DNA from: Brevibacillus_H sp049846925
GTDB taxonomy: Bacteria > Bacillota > Bacilli > Brevibacillales > Brevibacillaceae
Assembly (NCBI RefSeq): GCF_049846925.1
Contig: NZ_JBNCMT010000001.1
Location: forward strand, 62,001-126,000
Direction of reading: 5' to 3'
DNA length: 64,000 nt
The translations under genes were made by a program, and so were the position numbers. The notes under the pieces were generated by a model, which worked only from the letters and a program-made list of their open reading frames with translations, did no database searches and was not told the origin of the DNA. How positions within the stretch are numbered: position 1 is the stretch's first letter; every line of letters begins with the position of its first letter. Below, one piece after another: positions 52,670 through 60,264 of the stretch.

Positions 52670-53224
52670 TCATTTTAGTAGGTGTAAAAACTCTCGCATG
52701 AACCCAGGCAAATCCGGCCAGGCATGACCAGAAACCAGTTTACCATGAACATGAAGCGTGTTCGTTTGATAAATGGCCCCGCACGCTTCCACATCGGGAC
52801 GGCACGCTTGGTACGCGGTCATTTCTTTGCCCTCGATATGCTCTCTGACCAAGGCAAGCACTTGTGATCCGTGGCAAATGGCGGCAACAGGCTTTTCTGC
52901 TTCAAAGAAATGGGCAACTATCGGTTTCAGATGAGGGTTTAACCGAATATACTCAGGAGCCCTCCCCCCTGGAATGATTAATCCTGCATACTCTTGTGGA
53001 TCCACCTCTTCAAATGAAACATGTGCTGCAAGCTGATAAGCTGGCTTTTCGGTATACGTCTCGCTATGCGCCTCGAAATCATGACATACCGTATGAAGGG
53101 TTTTCTTCGTTGGTGCTGCAATTACCGTTTCAAAGCCTTCCTCCAAGCATCGGTAATATGGATAAAAAACCTCTAACGCTTCTACTGCATCTCCCGTAAC
53201 GATAAGCACCTTCTTACTCATCAT
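52670..53224 (-). CDS. DJ-1/PfpI family protein
   Basis: 184 residues, GGGAGG site at 6-9 bases (two ATG in a row at 53224 and 53221). DJ-1/PfpI fold with nucleophilic Cys in AAICHGSQVLAL near residue 118, GLIIPGGRAPEYIR and a late His in LVSGHAWPDLPGF. Families include deglycases, proteases and chaperones; the exact activity is unknown. It ends with its own terminator before the por-like operon. Confidence 0.85.
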   Translation of the reverse strand: MMSKKVLIVTGDAVEALEVFYPYYRCLEEGFETVIAAPTKKTLHTVCHDFEAHSETYTEKPAYQLAAHVSFEEVDPQEYAGLIIPGGRAPEYIRLNPHLKPIVAHFFEAEKPVAAICHGSQVLALVREHIEGKEMTAYQACRPDVEACGAIYQTNTLHVHGKLVSGHAWPDLPGFMREFLHLLK

Positions 53225-53317
53225 TCAGCCTCCCTTTCAATGGTCAGGGTATCCCTACCCGATTACCAAATTCTTCAAGGGGCTTAAATTTCCTTTCAGG
53301 GGAAAATGAAGATTTTT

Positions 53318-53525
53318 CAACAAGAGAGAAGAAAAGACTTCGTTCCTTTACGCTCTGTGGAAGTTCGCAAAGCAGATTGTAAAGTCCGCTCTTTCACTCC
53401 GAAAGGGAGTCGACAAACGCTACGCGCCCCTAAAGGGGTTGGGTGCCGACTCTTTTTCCTTTCTCCGTGAAAAAGCTAGGTATCACTTCCAAGGAGACCT
53501 CAATGAACGAAGTCTTTTCTTGTTG
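53318..53525. repeat. Inverted-repeat-bounded element with inner GTCGAC-type hairpin (about 208 bp)
   Basis: The ends pair: AGAAAAGACTTCGTTC (53330-53345) with GAACGAAGTCTTTTCT (53505-53520), extended outward by CAACAAG/CTTGTTG with a 6-base gap. Inside is a hairpin from GAGTCG (53407) to CGACTC (53452) containing a second hairpin CCCCTAAAGGGG. The part GTCGACAAACGC resembles GTCGACTAAACGC of repeats A and B. No gene is encoded. It fills most of the gap 53225-53926 with the next features. Confidence 0.65.
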
Positions 53526-53543
53526 GGCTCACGCAAAAGGAAA

Positions 53544-53579
53544 AGCTCAAAAACTTTAACATATTAAAGTTTTTGAGCT
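53544..53579. repeat. Perfect 16-bp hairpin
   Basis: AGCTCAAAAACTTTAA and its complement with loop CATA. It is 12 bases before the tRNA terminator. It looks like a strong DNA or RNA hairpin, possibly a second terminator stage or a remnant of element ends. Confidence 0.8.
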
Positions 53580-53591
53580 TACTGAGTTAAC

Positions 53592-53622
53592 AAAAAAGCG
53601 CCCCGGACATCCCGAGACGCTT
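53592..53622 (-). terminator. Intrinsic terminator of the tRNA-Thr transcript
   Basis: Minus-strand stem AAGCG(T)CTCGG / CCGGGGCGCTT with six T behind; 90 bases past the tRNA 3' end. Confidence 0.8.
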
Positions 53623-53644
53623 GTTATGTATTTGTTTTTTTACT

Positions 53645-53703
53645 GTGGGGCCCCCGAAAAGTACTCGGTGTAAGCTACAAAGCATCGCTTCACTTTTTGG
53701 GGA
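53645..53703. repeat. Small GC-rich hairpin repeat (copy D) beside tRNA-Thr
   Basis: On the minus strand CCCCAAAAAGT pairs with ACTTTTCGGGG, and the end GGGGGCCCCAC resembles the GGGGCCCCA end of repeats A to C. The middle has AGCGAT and AGCT, as the rest of the family has AGCT and ATCGCT in the other order. It is a likely member of a related repeat group, weakly supported. Confidence 0.45.
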
Positions 53704-53711
53704 TGTTGTTA

Positions 53712-53787
53712 TGGTGCCGGCGATAGGACTTGAACCCACAACCCCCTGATTACAAGTCAGGTGCTCTACCAATTGAGCTACACCGGC
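53712..53787 (-). tRNA. tRNA-Thr (anticodon TGT)
   Basis: 76 bases including encoded CCA. Acceptor GCCGGTG with CGCCGGC, D arm GCTC...GAGC, anticodon stem CCTGA/TCAGG with loop CTTGTAA (anticodon TGT, threonine), T arm with TTCAAGT. All stems pair. Single tRNA, transcribed toward the terminator at 53592-53622. Confidence 0.97.
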
Positions 53788-53926
53788 ATTTGATGCTTCT
53801 TGTGGACAAGAAAAAATATACTATGTTTGCCACGAAAAATCAATAGCTTTTTTATAAAAATCGGCTCATGTTTTTCCCTTCCATTGGGAAAGATGGTGAA
53901 GATGATATGGAAAGGAAGGGATATAG

Positions 53927-54076
53927 TTGACTAGCTTGGACAGACTTGACCCGGAACGCTATCCTGAGCCATCAGACATGATGCTGAATGATTTATATGA
54001 ATTGTACTTTCCACCTCGGGATGAAGAAATACACCATGCGTTGGTAGATTGGTCGGAGTGGTCTGACCCGATGTAA
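53927..54076 (+). CDS. Small acidic hypothetical protein (49 aa)
   Basis: 49 residues from TTG 53927 with GGAAGGG 7-9 bases before. Composition is clearly protein-like: LDRLDPERYPEPSDMMLND, LYELYFPPRDEEIHHALVD, WSEWSDPM. Acidic, with three aromatic-rich spots. Terminator just after (54088-54120). Function unknown, no family recognised. Confidence 0.7.
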   Translation: MTSLDRLDPERYPEPSDMMLNDLYELYFPPRDEEIHHALVDWSEWSDPM

Positions 54077-54087
54077 TGCGTGGAAGA

Positions 54088-54120
54088 GGTACAGCCCATT
54101 TGGTGCTGTACCTTTTTTTT
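54088..54120 (+). terminator. Intrinsic terminator of the 49-aa gene
   Basis: GGTACAGC/GCTGTACC stem, then eight T. Confidence 0.9.
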
Positions 54121-54132
54121 AGACATATATGA

Positions 54133-54160
54133 GAAAAAAGAACGCTACGAGAGCGTTCTT
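54133..54160 (-). terminator. Intrinsic terminator of the signalling-peptide cassette
   Basis: AAGAACGCT/AGCGTTCTT stem with loop of 4 and six T on the minus strand, 40-70 bases past the peptide gene stop. Confidence 0.85.
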
Positions 54161-54200
54161 AATGATTGCTTATTGCCAGCTTGTCCAATTTTATAATAGA

Positions 54201-54341
54201 TCAACCTCTTGGGTCGTCAGTACGTTTAATAATCGTAATTGTTGACGATTTGCTATCTTCTGTTCCGAGGTTTGGTACAAAGCCTAATGAGAAAACCAGT
54301 GCCAACGAAAGTGTTGCAAGAATTGCCGAATTCTTCTTCAT
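54201..54341 (-). CDS. Putative exported signalling peptide precursor (46 aa)
   Basis: 46 residues from ATG 54341, preceded by GGGAGTGATAAT, a site that lies inside the end of the regulator gene. N-terminal MKKNSAILATLSLALVFSLG is a clean Sec signal; the rest (NLGTEDSKSSTITII, then KRTDDPRG) is small and polar, ending in a charged, Asp/Pro/Gly-containing tail. This is the layout of Phr/NprX/PapR-type precursors, in which a C-terminal 5-8 residue peptide is cut out, re-imported by Opp and binds the TPR receptor next to it. The mature sequence is not proven; RTDDPRG or a part of it is the likeliest. Confidence 0.75.
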   Translation of the reverse strand: MKKNSAILATLSLALVFSLGFVPNLGTEDSKSSTITIIKRTDDPRG

Positions 54342-54345
54342 ATTA

Positions 54346-55617
54346 TCACTCCCTTTCTTTCCTTGTATTGACATTATTATACACATTTTTCAACCTTTCA
54401 AGTAGATCTAATTTTATTTCTTTCCTCTTTTTTATATGAAGTGTGTATATTTCTTCTGAACATAACATAATTTCTTCACGAGCATTTATCTTGGAAAAAT
54501 AAGTCATACTCTGTAGATAGGCTTCAATTCCCTCATCAAAACAATCGTTGGAAACAAGGAAGACTCCTTTATGTTTATAGTATTTTCCCAATTCAGTAAA
54601 ATTGTAAGGAGTTGTAAAATCAAACGCAAAATTTTTCTCTTCTTGTTTAAAAATTTTCAAGACTGCATCTATATCTTTTATTAATATCAATATCTCAAGC
54701 AAAATATTGACCCTATGTAATCTGTTGTTTTTTGACGCTTCCTGCACACACTCTTTCAGCAATGGAATTGCTTCATCAAATAGACCATTTCTTGAGAGAA
54801 TGATGGCTCGATAGTATTTCAGTCGCTCAATAACAAACTGATATTCCAATACTTCATACATCTTTAGATGTTCTTCCAAACCTACAATATCATCCATCCG
54901 ATAATACGAGTTGCATATCGCCCAAGCAACTCTCTCTTTCATTTCATTACTCGTCAAATCTTCGGCATGTCCCATTTTTCCAAGCTCAATACATTTCTCA
55001 TATTTCTTTAAATCATGTGCTTGAAAAGCCATCTGGTAGTAGAAATGAATTCTCTCTTCCTGATTCAAGAAATCTACATAATGCAGCACTTCCTCGCCCA
55101 GTCGAAACGACTCTTCCAAACGTTTCAAATCTTGCATTTCAATTAAAAACTTTTGCAGGAGCCCTTTCGCATAGAATCGCTGCATCCCACGCTCTCTTGC
55201 ATACTTAATGATCACTTCATACAGTGGAAGCTTACTGTTATTATCTGAAAGATCACCGACAAAACGATGCAGTTTCTCCATCAGCGTTTCGCTATCTTCG
55301 TAATGAGTTTGAAGAAAATGCAGAGCAACTTTGCAAGCCAAAGGCATATTGGAAAGCTGAATCGACTCCATGAGTATCTCTTTCAAGACGTCAGGACGCT
55401 GCTCTACTATTATGTAATATTCAATAATTTGTTCAAAAGGAATATGTAACGCTTTGGCTAAAGATAGAATCGTTTTAAACTCCGGTCGCTTGGTTTCGCT
55501 GTTTTCGATCTTGGAGATAACCCCTTTGCTAACTCCAGACATTCTTGACAATTCAGACAATTTTATATCAGCCTGTTTCCGGTTTTTCTGAATTAGCTCC
55601 CCCAACGTGGTGTACAT
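54346..55617 (-). CDS. HTH-TPR regulator of the RNPP type (putative peptide receptor)
   Basis: 423 residues from ATG 55617 (AGAGGTG 4-6 bases before; the ATG at 55641 has no site). An N-terminal Cro/CI-type HTH at 5-60 (LGELIQKNRKQADIKLSELSR, VSKGVISKIENSE) is followed by about 350 residues of TPR-like helical hairpins (KYEKCIELGKMGHAED, LKMYEVLEYQFVIERLKYYRAI, NFTELGKYYKHKGVFLVSND). This is the RNPP receptor architecture (PlcR, NprR, AimR, PrgX). Its TGA ends 4 bases before the peptide ATG, so the two are coupled. The DNA target is unknown. Confidence 0.85.
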   Translation of the reverse strand: MYTTLGELIQKNRKQADIKLSELSRMSGVSKGVISKIENSETKRPEFKTILSLAKALHIPFEQIIEYYIIVEQRPDVLKEILMESIQLSNMPLACKVALHFLQTHYEDSETLMEKLHRFVGDLSDNNSKLPLYEVIIKYARERGMQRFYAKGLLQKFLIEMQDLKRLEESFRLGEEVLHYVDFLNQEERIHFYYQMAFQAHDLKKYEKCIELGKMGHAEDLTSNEMKERVAWAICNSYYRMDDIVGLEEHLKMYEVLEYQFVIERLKYYRAIILSRNGLFDEAIPLLKECVQEASKNNRLHRVNILLEILILIKDIDAVLKIFKQEEKNFAFDFTTPYNFTELGKYYKHKGVFLVSNDCFDEGIEAYLQSMTYFSKINAREEIMLCSEEIYTLHIKKRKEIKLDLLERLKNVYNNVNTRKERE

Positions 55618-55747
55618 CAACACCTCTTGGCACGTAGCCATTCCCTCACCTACATTCTTTTCTCTGTTTTACTTTTTTTACCTTATTTGGATGTTATCAT
55701 TGCTTGCTTTTGTTGTAAATGTCTGAAAAATGAACAAATAATATTAC

Positions 55748-55782
55748 ATAAAAGAGTGTAAAGAACTTAATCTCTACACTCT
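55748..55782 (-). terminator. Intrinsic terminator of ltaE
   Basis: Stem AGAGTGTA/TACACTCT with T-rich minus-strand tail, 25-60 bases past the threonine aldolase stop. Confidence 0.75.
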
Positions 55783-55806
55783 TCCTAAATGCGATGCACT
55801 ATTCTT

Positions 55807-56826
55807 TTATTTGTTCAAAATTTCTCCCATTACTCGCAAGACTTCCTGAACATCATTTTCTGCAATATGGCGATGGGTGGTAAAACGAACGACGAATTGA
55901 TCAAAATCAACGGCATACACTCCGCGATCAGCTAATTCAGATAGGAGCTGCTCGGCTGTGAGGCCTGTATTGGTAGTATCAACCAGAACGATATTTGTAT
56001 CAACTTTCTGAACGGAGAGAGACAAGGCTTTTAATCCATCTGCCAGGGATTGTGCATGATGATGATCTTCGGCTAACCGATCAACCATTTCTGTCAGTGC
56101 CAAAATTCCCGGAGCAGCCATATATCCGGCTTGTCTCATTCCTCCCCCCAGTTTTTTACGCCACCAACGAGCTTCCTCGATAAAATCTTTGGTTCCCGCA
56201 AGAATGGACCCCATCGGAGCACTGAGCCCTTTGGACAGGCAAATTTGAACGGTATCAACATATCGAGTAAACTCTTGCACATTCCGTTGCAAGCCAACAG
56301 CAGCATTAAACAATCTTGCCCCATCTAAATGAACGGGAATCTGATGCGCTTGTGTAACCTCGTACACATCTTTCATTTGTTCAGGCATGATAATCGCCCC
56401 ACCTGCACGGTTATGCGTATTCTCCAAACAGAGCAATGATGTGCGAGGATAATGAATATTTTGCCCACGAATCGCGTATTTCACTTGATCTGGCGCCATG
56501 GCACCTCTATCCCCTGCGATCGTTCTCGTCTGCACACCTGCAAGGGCTGCCACAGCACCACTCTCATAATAAAAAATATGGGAATCTGCTTCGAGAATGA
56601 CTTCATCTCCATTACGACAATGGGTAAGCACGGCTACCTGGTTCCCTTGTGTTCCACTGGTTACCAAAAGAGCTGCTTCTTTGCCCAAAATTTCGGAAGC
56701 AATACTCTCTAAACGATTTACAGTAGGGTCTTCACGGTACACATCATCTCCCACTTCAGCCGTAGCCATGGCATGGATCATTGCTTCTGTCGGTTTTGTA
56801 ACGGTATCACTTCGTAAATCGATCAA
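55807..56826 (-). CDS. ltaE: Low-specificity L-threonine aldolase
   Basis: 339 residues, PLP-dependent. The start IDLRSDTVTKPTEAMIHAMA is typical; VTSGTQGNQVA, HLDGARLFNAAVG and the PLP lysine motif CLSKGLSAPMGSILAG (about residue 203) complete the set. It splits L-threonine and L-allo-threonine to glycine and acetaldehyde in the cytosol. Its own terminator lies at 55748-55782. Confidence 0.93.
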   Translation of the reverse strand: MIDLRSDTVTKPTEAMIHAMATAEVGDDVYREDPTVNRLESIASEILGKEAALLVTSGTQGNQVAVLTHCRNGDEVILEADSHIFYYESGAVAALAGVQTRTIAGDRGAMAPDQVKYAIRGQNIHYPRTSLLCLENTHNRAGGAIIMPEQMKDVYEVTQAHQIPVHLDGARLFNAAVGLQRNVQEFTRYVDTVQICLSKGLSAPMGSILAGTKDFIEEARWWRKKLGGGMRQAGYMAAPGILALTEMVDRLAEDHHHAQSLADGLKALSLSVQKVDTNIVLVDTTNTGLTAEQLLSELADRGVYAVDFDQFVVRFTTHRHIAENDVQEVLRVMGEILNK

Positions 56827-56927
56827 GTTTCTTCACTCCTTCTATATTAATAGCCATAAATTATCAGCCGCTCCTACCTGGATTTATGTTACAATATTTC
56901 CATTGTTTTACGAGGGGAGATTTATTT

Positions 56928-57308
56928 ATGGATAATCAATCGACACAAAAAAATTATCTATTTCTAGGTGTTTCCATTATCATCGGCGCCTGGTTCATCT
57001 ACAACGGTTTGGGCAGGGTGTCTTTTAGTGCCGATTTGGATACAAGCAGTATAACTAATGGGTTAAACAGCATCGCCTACCGAATGCAAGAAGAACAACC
57101 TGCAGCAAACATCGCTCAAAAGAAAAAGCTTCTGACAGAAAGCGATGTAGTTGAGTATCTCGGAATATCCAGGGCTGATCTTACCATGCTGATTCAGCAG
57201 ACAGATATTCCATACATTCAGGTGAATCAGATCAAATTCTTTCCTGTAAACGCACTCGATCAATGGCTTCTGGAATCAGGTAGAAAGTACAAAGTTCAGC
57301 CAAAATAA
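56928..57308 (+). CDS. Membrane-anchored HTH (excisionase/MerR-like) protein
   Basis: 126 residues from ATG 56928 (GAGGGGAG 8 bases before); the longer frame has no site. One membrane helix at about 10-26 (YLFLGVSIIIGAWFIYNGL), a polar linker, then from residue 65 an HTH_17-type DNA-binding fold: KLLTESDVVEYLGISRADLTMLIQQTDIPYIQVN and FFPVNALDQWLLESGR. A DNA-binding domain attached to the membrane is unusual; it may be a membrane-bound regulator or a protein-protein HTH. Function unknown. Confidence 0.75.
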   Translation: MDNQSTQKNYLFLGVSIIIGAWFIYNGLGRVSFSADLDTSSITNGLNSIAYRMQEEQPAANIAQKKKLLTESDVVEYLGISRADLTMLIQQTDIPYIQVNQIKFFPVNALDQWLLESGRKYKVQPK

Positions 57309-57465
57309 GCAGTGTTGTGAAAGCTCACTTTTGTACCATTATACAAATCCTCGCAAAAAAAGATAAGAGGCGCACCATTGGCATTCATTGCAGATTGCCC
57401 CTATTCTTGTTAAGATGAAGAAATCGTATGAATGAAATCTATCAATAACAAGGAGACTGACTGCG

Positions 57466-57768
57466 ATGAAATGCAAAATAACTCGCAATGCTGCAAAAAA
57501 ATTACGTGAAGTTTTGGAACACGAAGAAAATAAAGAACTCAAAATCCGTGCTTACGTCGATCACAAGCATGGTGACCATGCCCATTATGGACTGGCATTG
57601 GATACGCCTACTGAAAAAGATGTTGTTATCTCAACTGACAAAGAAATCGATGTCATCCTGGAAAAGGACGAAGAGCTATTAGATGGTCTCGTCATTGATT
57701 ACCTTTACATACCAGAAGAAAGATTTATTTTGACGAACCCAAGCAAAGGCAACAGCGGCGATCATTAA
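57466..57768 (+). CDS. HesB/IscA-like protein without cysteines, His-rich
   Basis: 100 residues, AAGGAG site at 8-10 bases. The fold matches the A-type Fe-S carrier family: TRNAAKKLREVLEH, IRAYVDHKHGDHAHYGLALDT, DEELLDGLVIDYLYI, and EERFILTNPSKGN. The three conserved cysteines of IscA (in the GGC loop and C-terminal CxC) are absent; the only cysteine is near the start. A HKHGDHAHYG cluster takes their place. So it is a relative that may bind another metal. Followed by repeat C. Confidence 0.8.
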   Translation: MKCKITRNAAKKLREVLEHEENKELKIRAYVDHKHGDHAHYGLALDTPTEKDVVISTDKEIDVILEKDEELLDGLVIDYLYIPEERFILTNPSKGNSGDH

Positions 57769-57771
57769 GAA

Positions 57772-57814
57772 ACCCTCCCGACTCTAGCTATCGCTGGCTT
57801 CGGGCGAGGCCCCA
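57772..57814. repeat. Structured intergenic repeat, copy C (short form, 43 bp)
   Basis: CCCTCCCGACTCTAGCTATCGCTGGC is shared with copies A and B, followed directly by TTCGGGCGAGGCCCC. The inner hairpin module (about 55 bases) is missing, as if inserted in A and B or deleted here. It sits between the HesB-like gene and the HelD terminator. Confidence 0.75.
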
Positions 57815-57826
57815 ATTAACCTCTCA

Positions 57827-57866
57827 AACAAAACGTGGAACCTTCATGGCTCCACGTTTTATTTTA
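57827..57866. terminator. Bidirectional intrinsic terminator
   Basis: AAACGTGGA/TCCACGTTT stem with T-rich flanks, between the convergent HesB-like and HelD-like genes. Confidence 0.85.
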
Positions 57867-57870
57867 TTGC

Positions 57871-60123
57871 TTATTCATTTTCCTGTTGTAGAAGCGGTGT
57901 AAGCTTTCCCTCATTTGCAAAGAGATACAGTCTATGTACGGGTCTCGTCATCGCAACATACAGAAGTTTGGCTTCTTCTTCATTCATCTGATAATGATCC
58001 TGATCGGCATCGACCAGAAGGACGCAATCGAACTGTAGCCCTTTGGTCAGAAATGCTGGAATAACGCTTACTCCACCCGGATACTCCTGATCTTTGGCAG
58101 ACAACAAAACGAGATCAGTTACATTTGCCTTGAGGCGTTTGAATAACTGTTTGCTTTTCTCGATGGTTCTCGTAACAATGGCAACTGATGTAAATCCTTC
58201 TGCCGTCAATTCCTGCACTTTTTTCAGTACAAGCTGATCCAGTTTTTCATTTGGCGCGACCGAGACAACTTGCGGTTCCTCGCCATGGCGGAGTACTGGA
58301 ACTGCCTGAGTCCCCTCCAGCCTCTTTACATGAGCAATGACCCGATTGGCCCAATTCATAATTTCAATAGTCGAACGATAGCTCTGCTCCAATTTGTAAT
58401 ACTCCACTGTTCGATTGGCAAAAATGCCAGCAAGCAAATCATTCCATGTATCCAATCCACGATAGCTATGGATTCCCTGAGCGATATCGCCAACAATCGT
58501 GACAGAATTTTGTTTAGTCATTCGAGAAATCATAGCAATCTCCAATGGACTTAAATCCTGTGCTTCATCGACTACCGCATGGTCAAATACCCCATTCGGC
58601 TCCAACCCTTCCACCATATCCTTCAAATAAAGCAGTGGCGCCAAGTCTTCGGCTTCCAACCGGCTTTCCTCAAAAATCACTTTGGAGGAAAGAGCTACAT
58701 CGGAAAGAACTTCATCTGGAATATCGGATGAAACCAGTCTGCGAAGGTTCTGTTCATCACTCATGAGCATGCGATACAAAGAAAATGCCTCAAAGGTTGG
58801 CCAATCCTTAAGATAGTTCTCTACGATTTGATCAATTTTCTTTTCAAATTTGGCAAGACCTTGTTTGTCCAGATCAATTTTTCGCTCACGCAGATGGGAG
58901 TAAAACTGCTTGCTAATGTCTTGCTTCATGTGTTTCCGTAGGGCAACCATCCGTGCACTTAATGGCAAATGGGCATAAACTTCGATAAATAGCTGCTTGA
59001 TTTCATTTCCGCCCAACCCGAACGATTGTTCTGTTTTGTTGTATAGGAAACGTAAATTTTTGAAAGAGATATGTTCCTCGATCAAATAAGGAATGAATGA
59101 ATCAAGAGCTTCTTTACAAGCAAGCGATCCCTTAAACAGCATTCGATTCTTGGCCACCGAGCATTCCTTCAGCCATTCCGTATATCGTGGAGAATCCTGA
59201 TCAGGCAACTCACCAAAGAACAAGGTCAGCGGTCGATTCGGGTCCAATATCCGCCAGCCTTTTGGAATGTCAGCTTTAATCAGCTTGGCCGCCCAATCCA
59301 CAAAGGTAGACTGCTGCACATCTTCTACTCCTAGTTCCGGCAGAACATCAGAGATATAATTCAGGAACAATTTATTGGGAGCAAACACCATGAACCGCTT
59401 GGATGCCAACGTATCCTGATAGTTATAAATCAAATAAGAAAGGCGATGCAGTGCGATCGTTGTTTTCCCGCTTCCTGCAACCCCCTGAACGACAACCGGG
59501 CGATCTTTCAAGGCACGAATAATATCATTTTGTTCTGATTGAATCGTAGCAACTATGTCCTTGAGCCTGCCATCGTTGTTCTCATTTAACGTAGAAGCAA
59601 GGAATTCATCGATGTATCCTTCATCAAGATACTCTTCCGGATCTCCTACTTCACGATCAATCGTCTCTTTCAACGCACCGTCATAGATCCCTTTGATCTG
59701 TCCCTCTTCAATTGCAAAGTTTCGTTTTAACTTCACTTCGCCTCTGACGATCCCATTCTGGATGCGATAGAATGCATCTTTGCTTTCTCCGCTGTAGTAA
59801 AGACTAGCAATCGGTGCCCTCCAGTCTACAACGACAGCATCGAAAGTATCACTTCGCACCACGCCTCTTTTTCCTATGTAAACACGATCCAGGTCATAGG
59901 TTTCCTCTTTCAGGAAGTCGATACGACCGAAATACGGTTTGGTTCTAGCATATTCGAGGTGGCGGAGTTCTTTTGCCTTGTTATAATTCACCACCTGCTT
60001 GACGTAATCATCCGTTGCTTCACGAATATCTTCACTCAGTTGTGTAATTTCTTTCTCTATGATTGATACTGTTCGGTCAAGATGTTCTTGCTCCGATTGA
60101 TAGGCTGAATGGCGAACCGACAA
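57871..60123 (-). CDS. helD: HelD-like UvrD-family helicase (RNA polymerase recycling)
   Basis: 750 residues from TTG 60123, which has the perfect AAGGAGGGG 6-8 bases before it; the ATG at 60195 lies in a poorly coding lead. N-terminal long helical arms (EQEHLDRTVSIIEKEITQL), Walker A VAGSGKTTIALHRL near 213, DEAQDLSPLEIAMISRM, and the C-terminal VAMTRPVHRLYLF. This architecture is that of HelD of Bacilli, which removes stalled RNA polymerase from DNA. Role here is inferred from family knowledge. Confidence 0.88.
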   Translation of the reverse strand: MSVRHSAYQSEQEHLDRTVSIIEKEITQLSEDIREATDDYVKQVVNYNKAKELRHLEYARTKPYFGRIDFLKEETYDLDRVYIGKRGVVRSDTFDAVVVDWRAPIASLYYSGESKDAFYRIQNGIVRGEVKLKRNFAIEEGQIKGIYDGALKETIDREVGDPEEYLDEGYIDEFLASTLNENNDGRLKDIVATIQSEQNDIIRALKDRPVVVQGVAGSGKTTIALHRLSYLIYNYQDTLASKRFMVFAPNKLFLNYISDVLPELGVEDVQQSTFVDWAAKLIKADIPKGWRILDPNRPLTLFFGELPDQDSPRYTEWLKECSVAKNRMLFKGSLACKEALDSFIPYLIEEHISFKNLRFLYNKTEQSFGLGGNEIKQLFIEVYAHLPLSARMVALRKHMKQDISKQFYSHLRERKIDLDKQGLAKFEKKIDQIVENYLKDWPTFEAFSLYRMLMSDEQNLRRLVSSDIPDEVLSDVALSSKVIFEESRLEAEDLAPLLYLKDMVEGLEPNGVFDHAVVDEAQDLSPLEIAMISRMTKQNSVTIVGDIAQGIHSYRGLDTWNDLLAGIFANRTVEYYKLEQSYRSTIEIMNWANRVIAHVKRLEGTQAVPVLRHGEEPQVVSVAPNEKLDQLVLKKVQELTAEGFTSVAIVTRTIEKSKQLFKRLKANVTDLVLLSAKDQEYPGGVSVIPAFLTKGLQFDCVLLVDADQDHYQMNEEEAKLLYVAMTRPVHRLYLFANEGKLTPLLQQENE

Positions 60124-60264
60124 AGCGTTCCCCTCCTTAAATAACCCATTTGTGGTGTAATTGTTATCAACTAAAAAATGGAAAGCACTATCCATCTTAT
60201 CAAATAACGGATTTGTTGGCTATAAAATAAAGTGTGAATCAAAGCGTTGCAGGGCATGAGTCTC

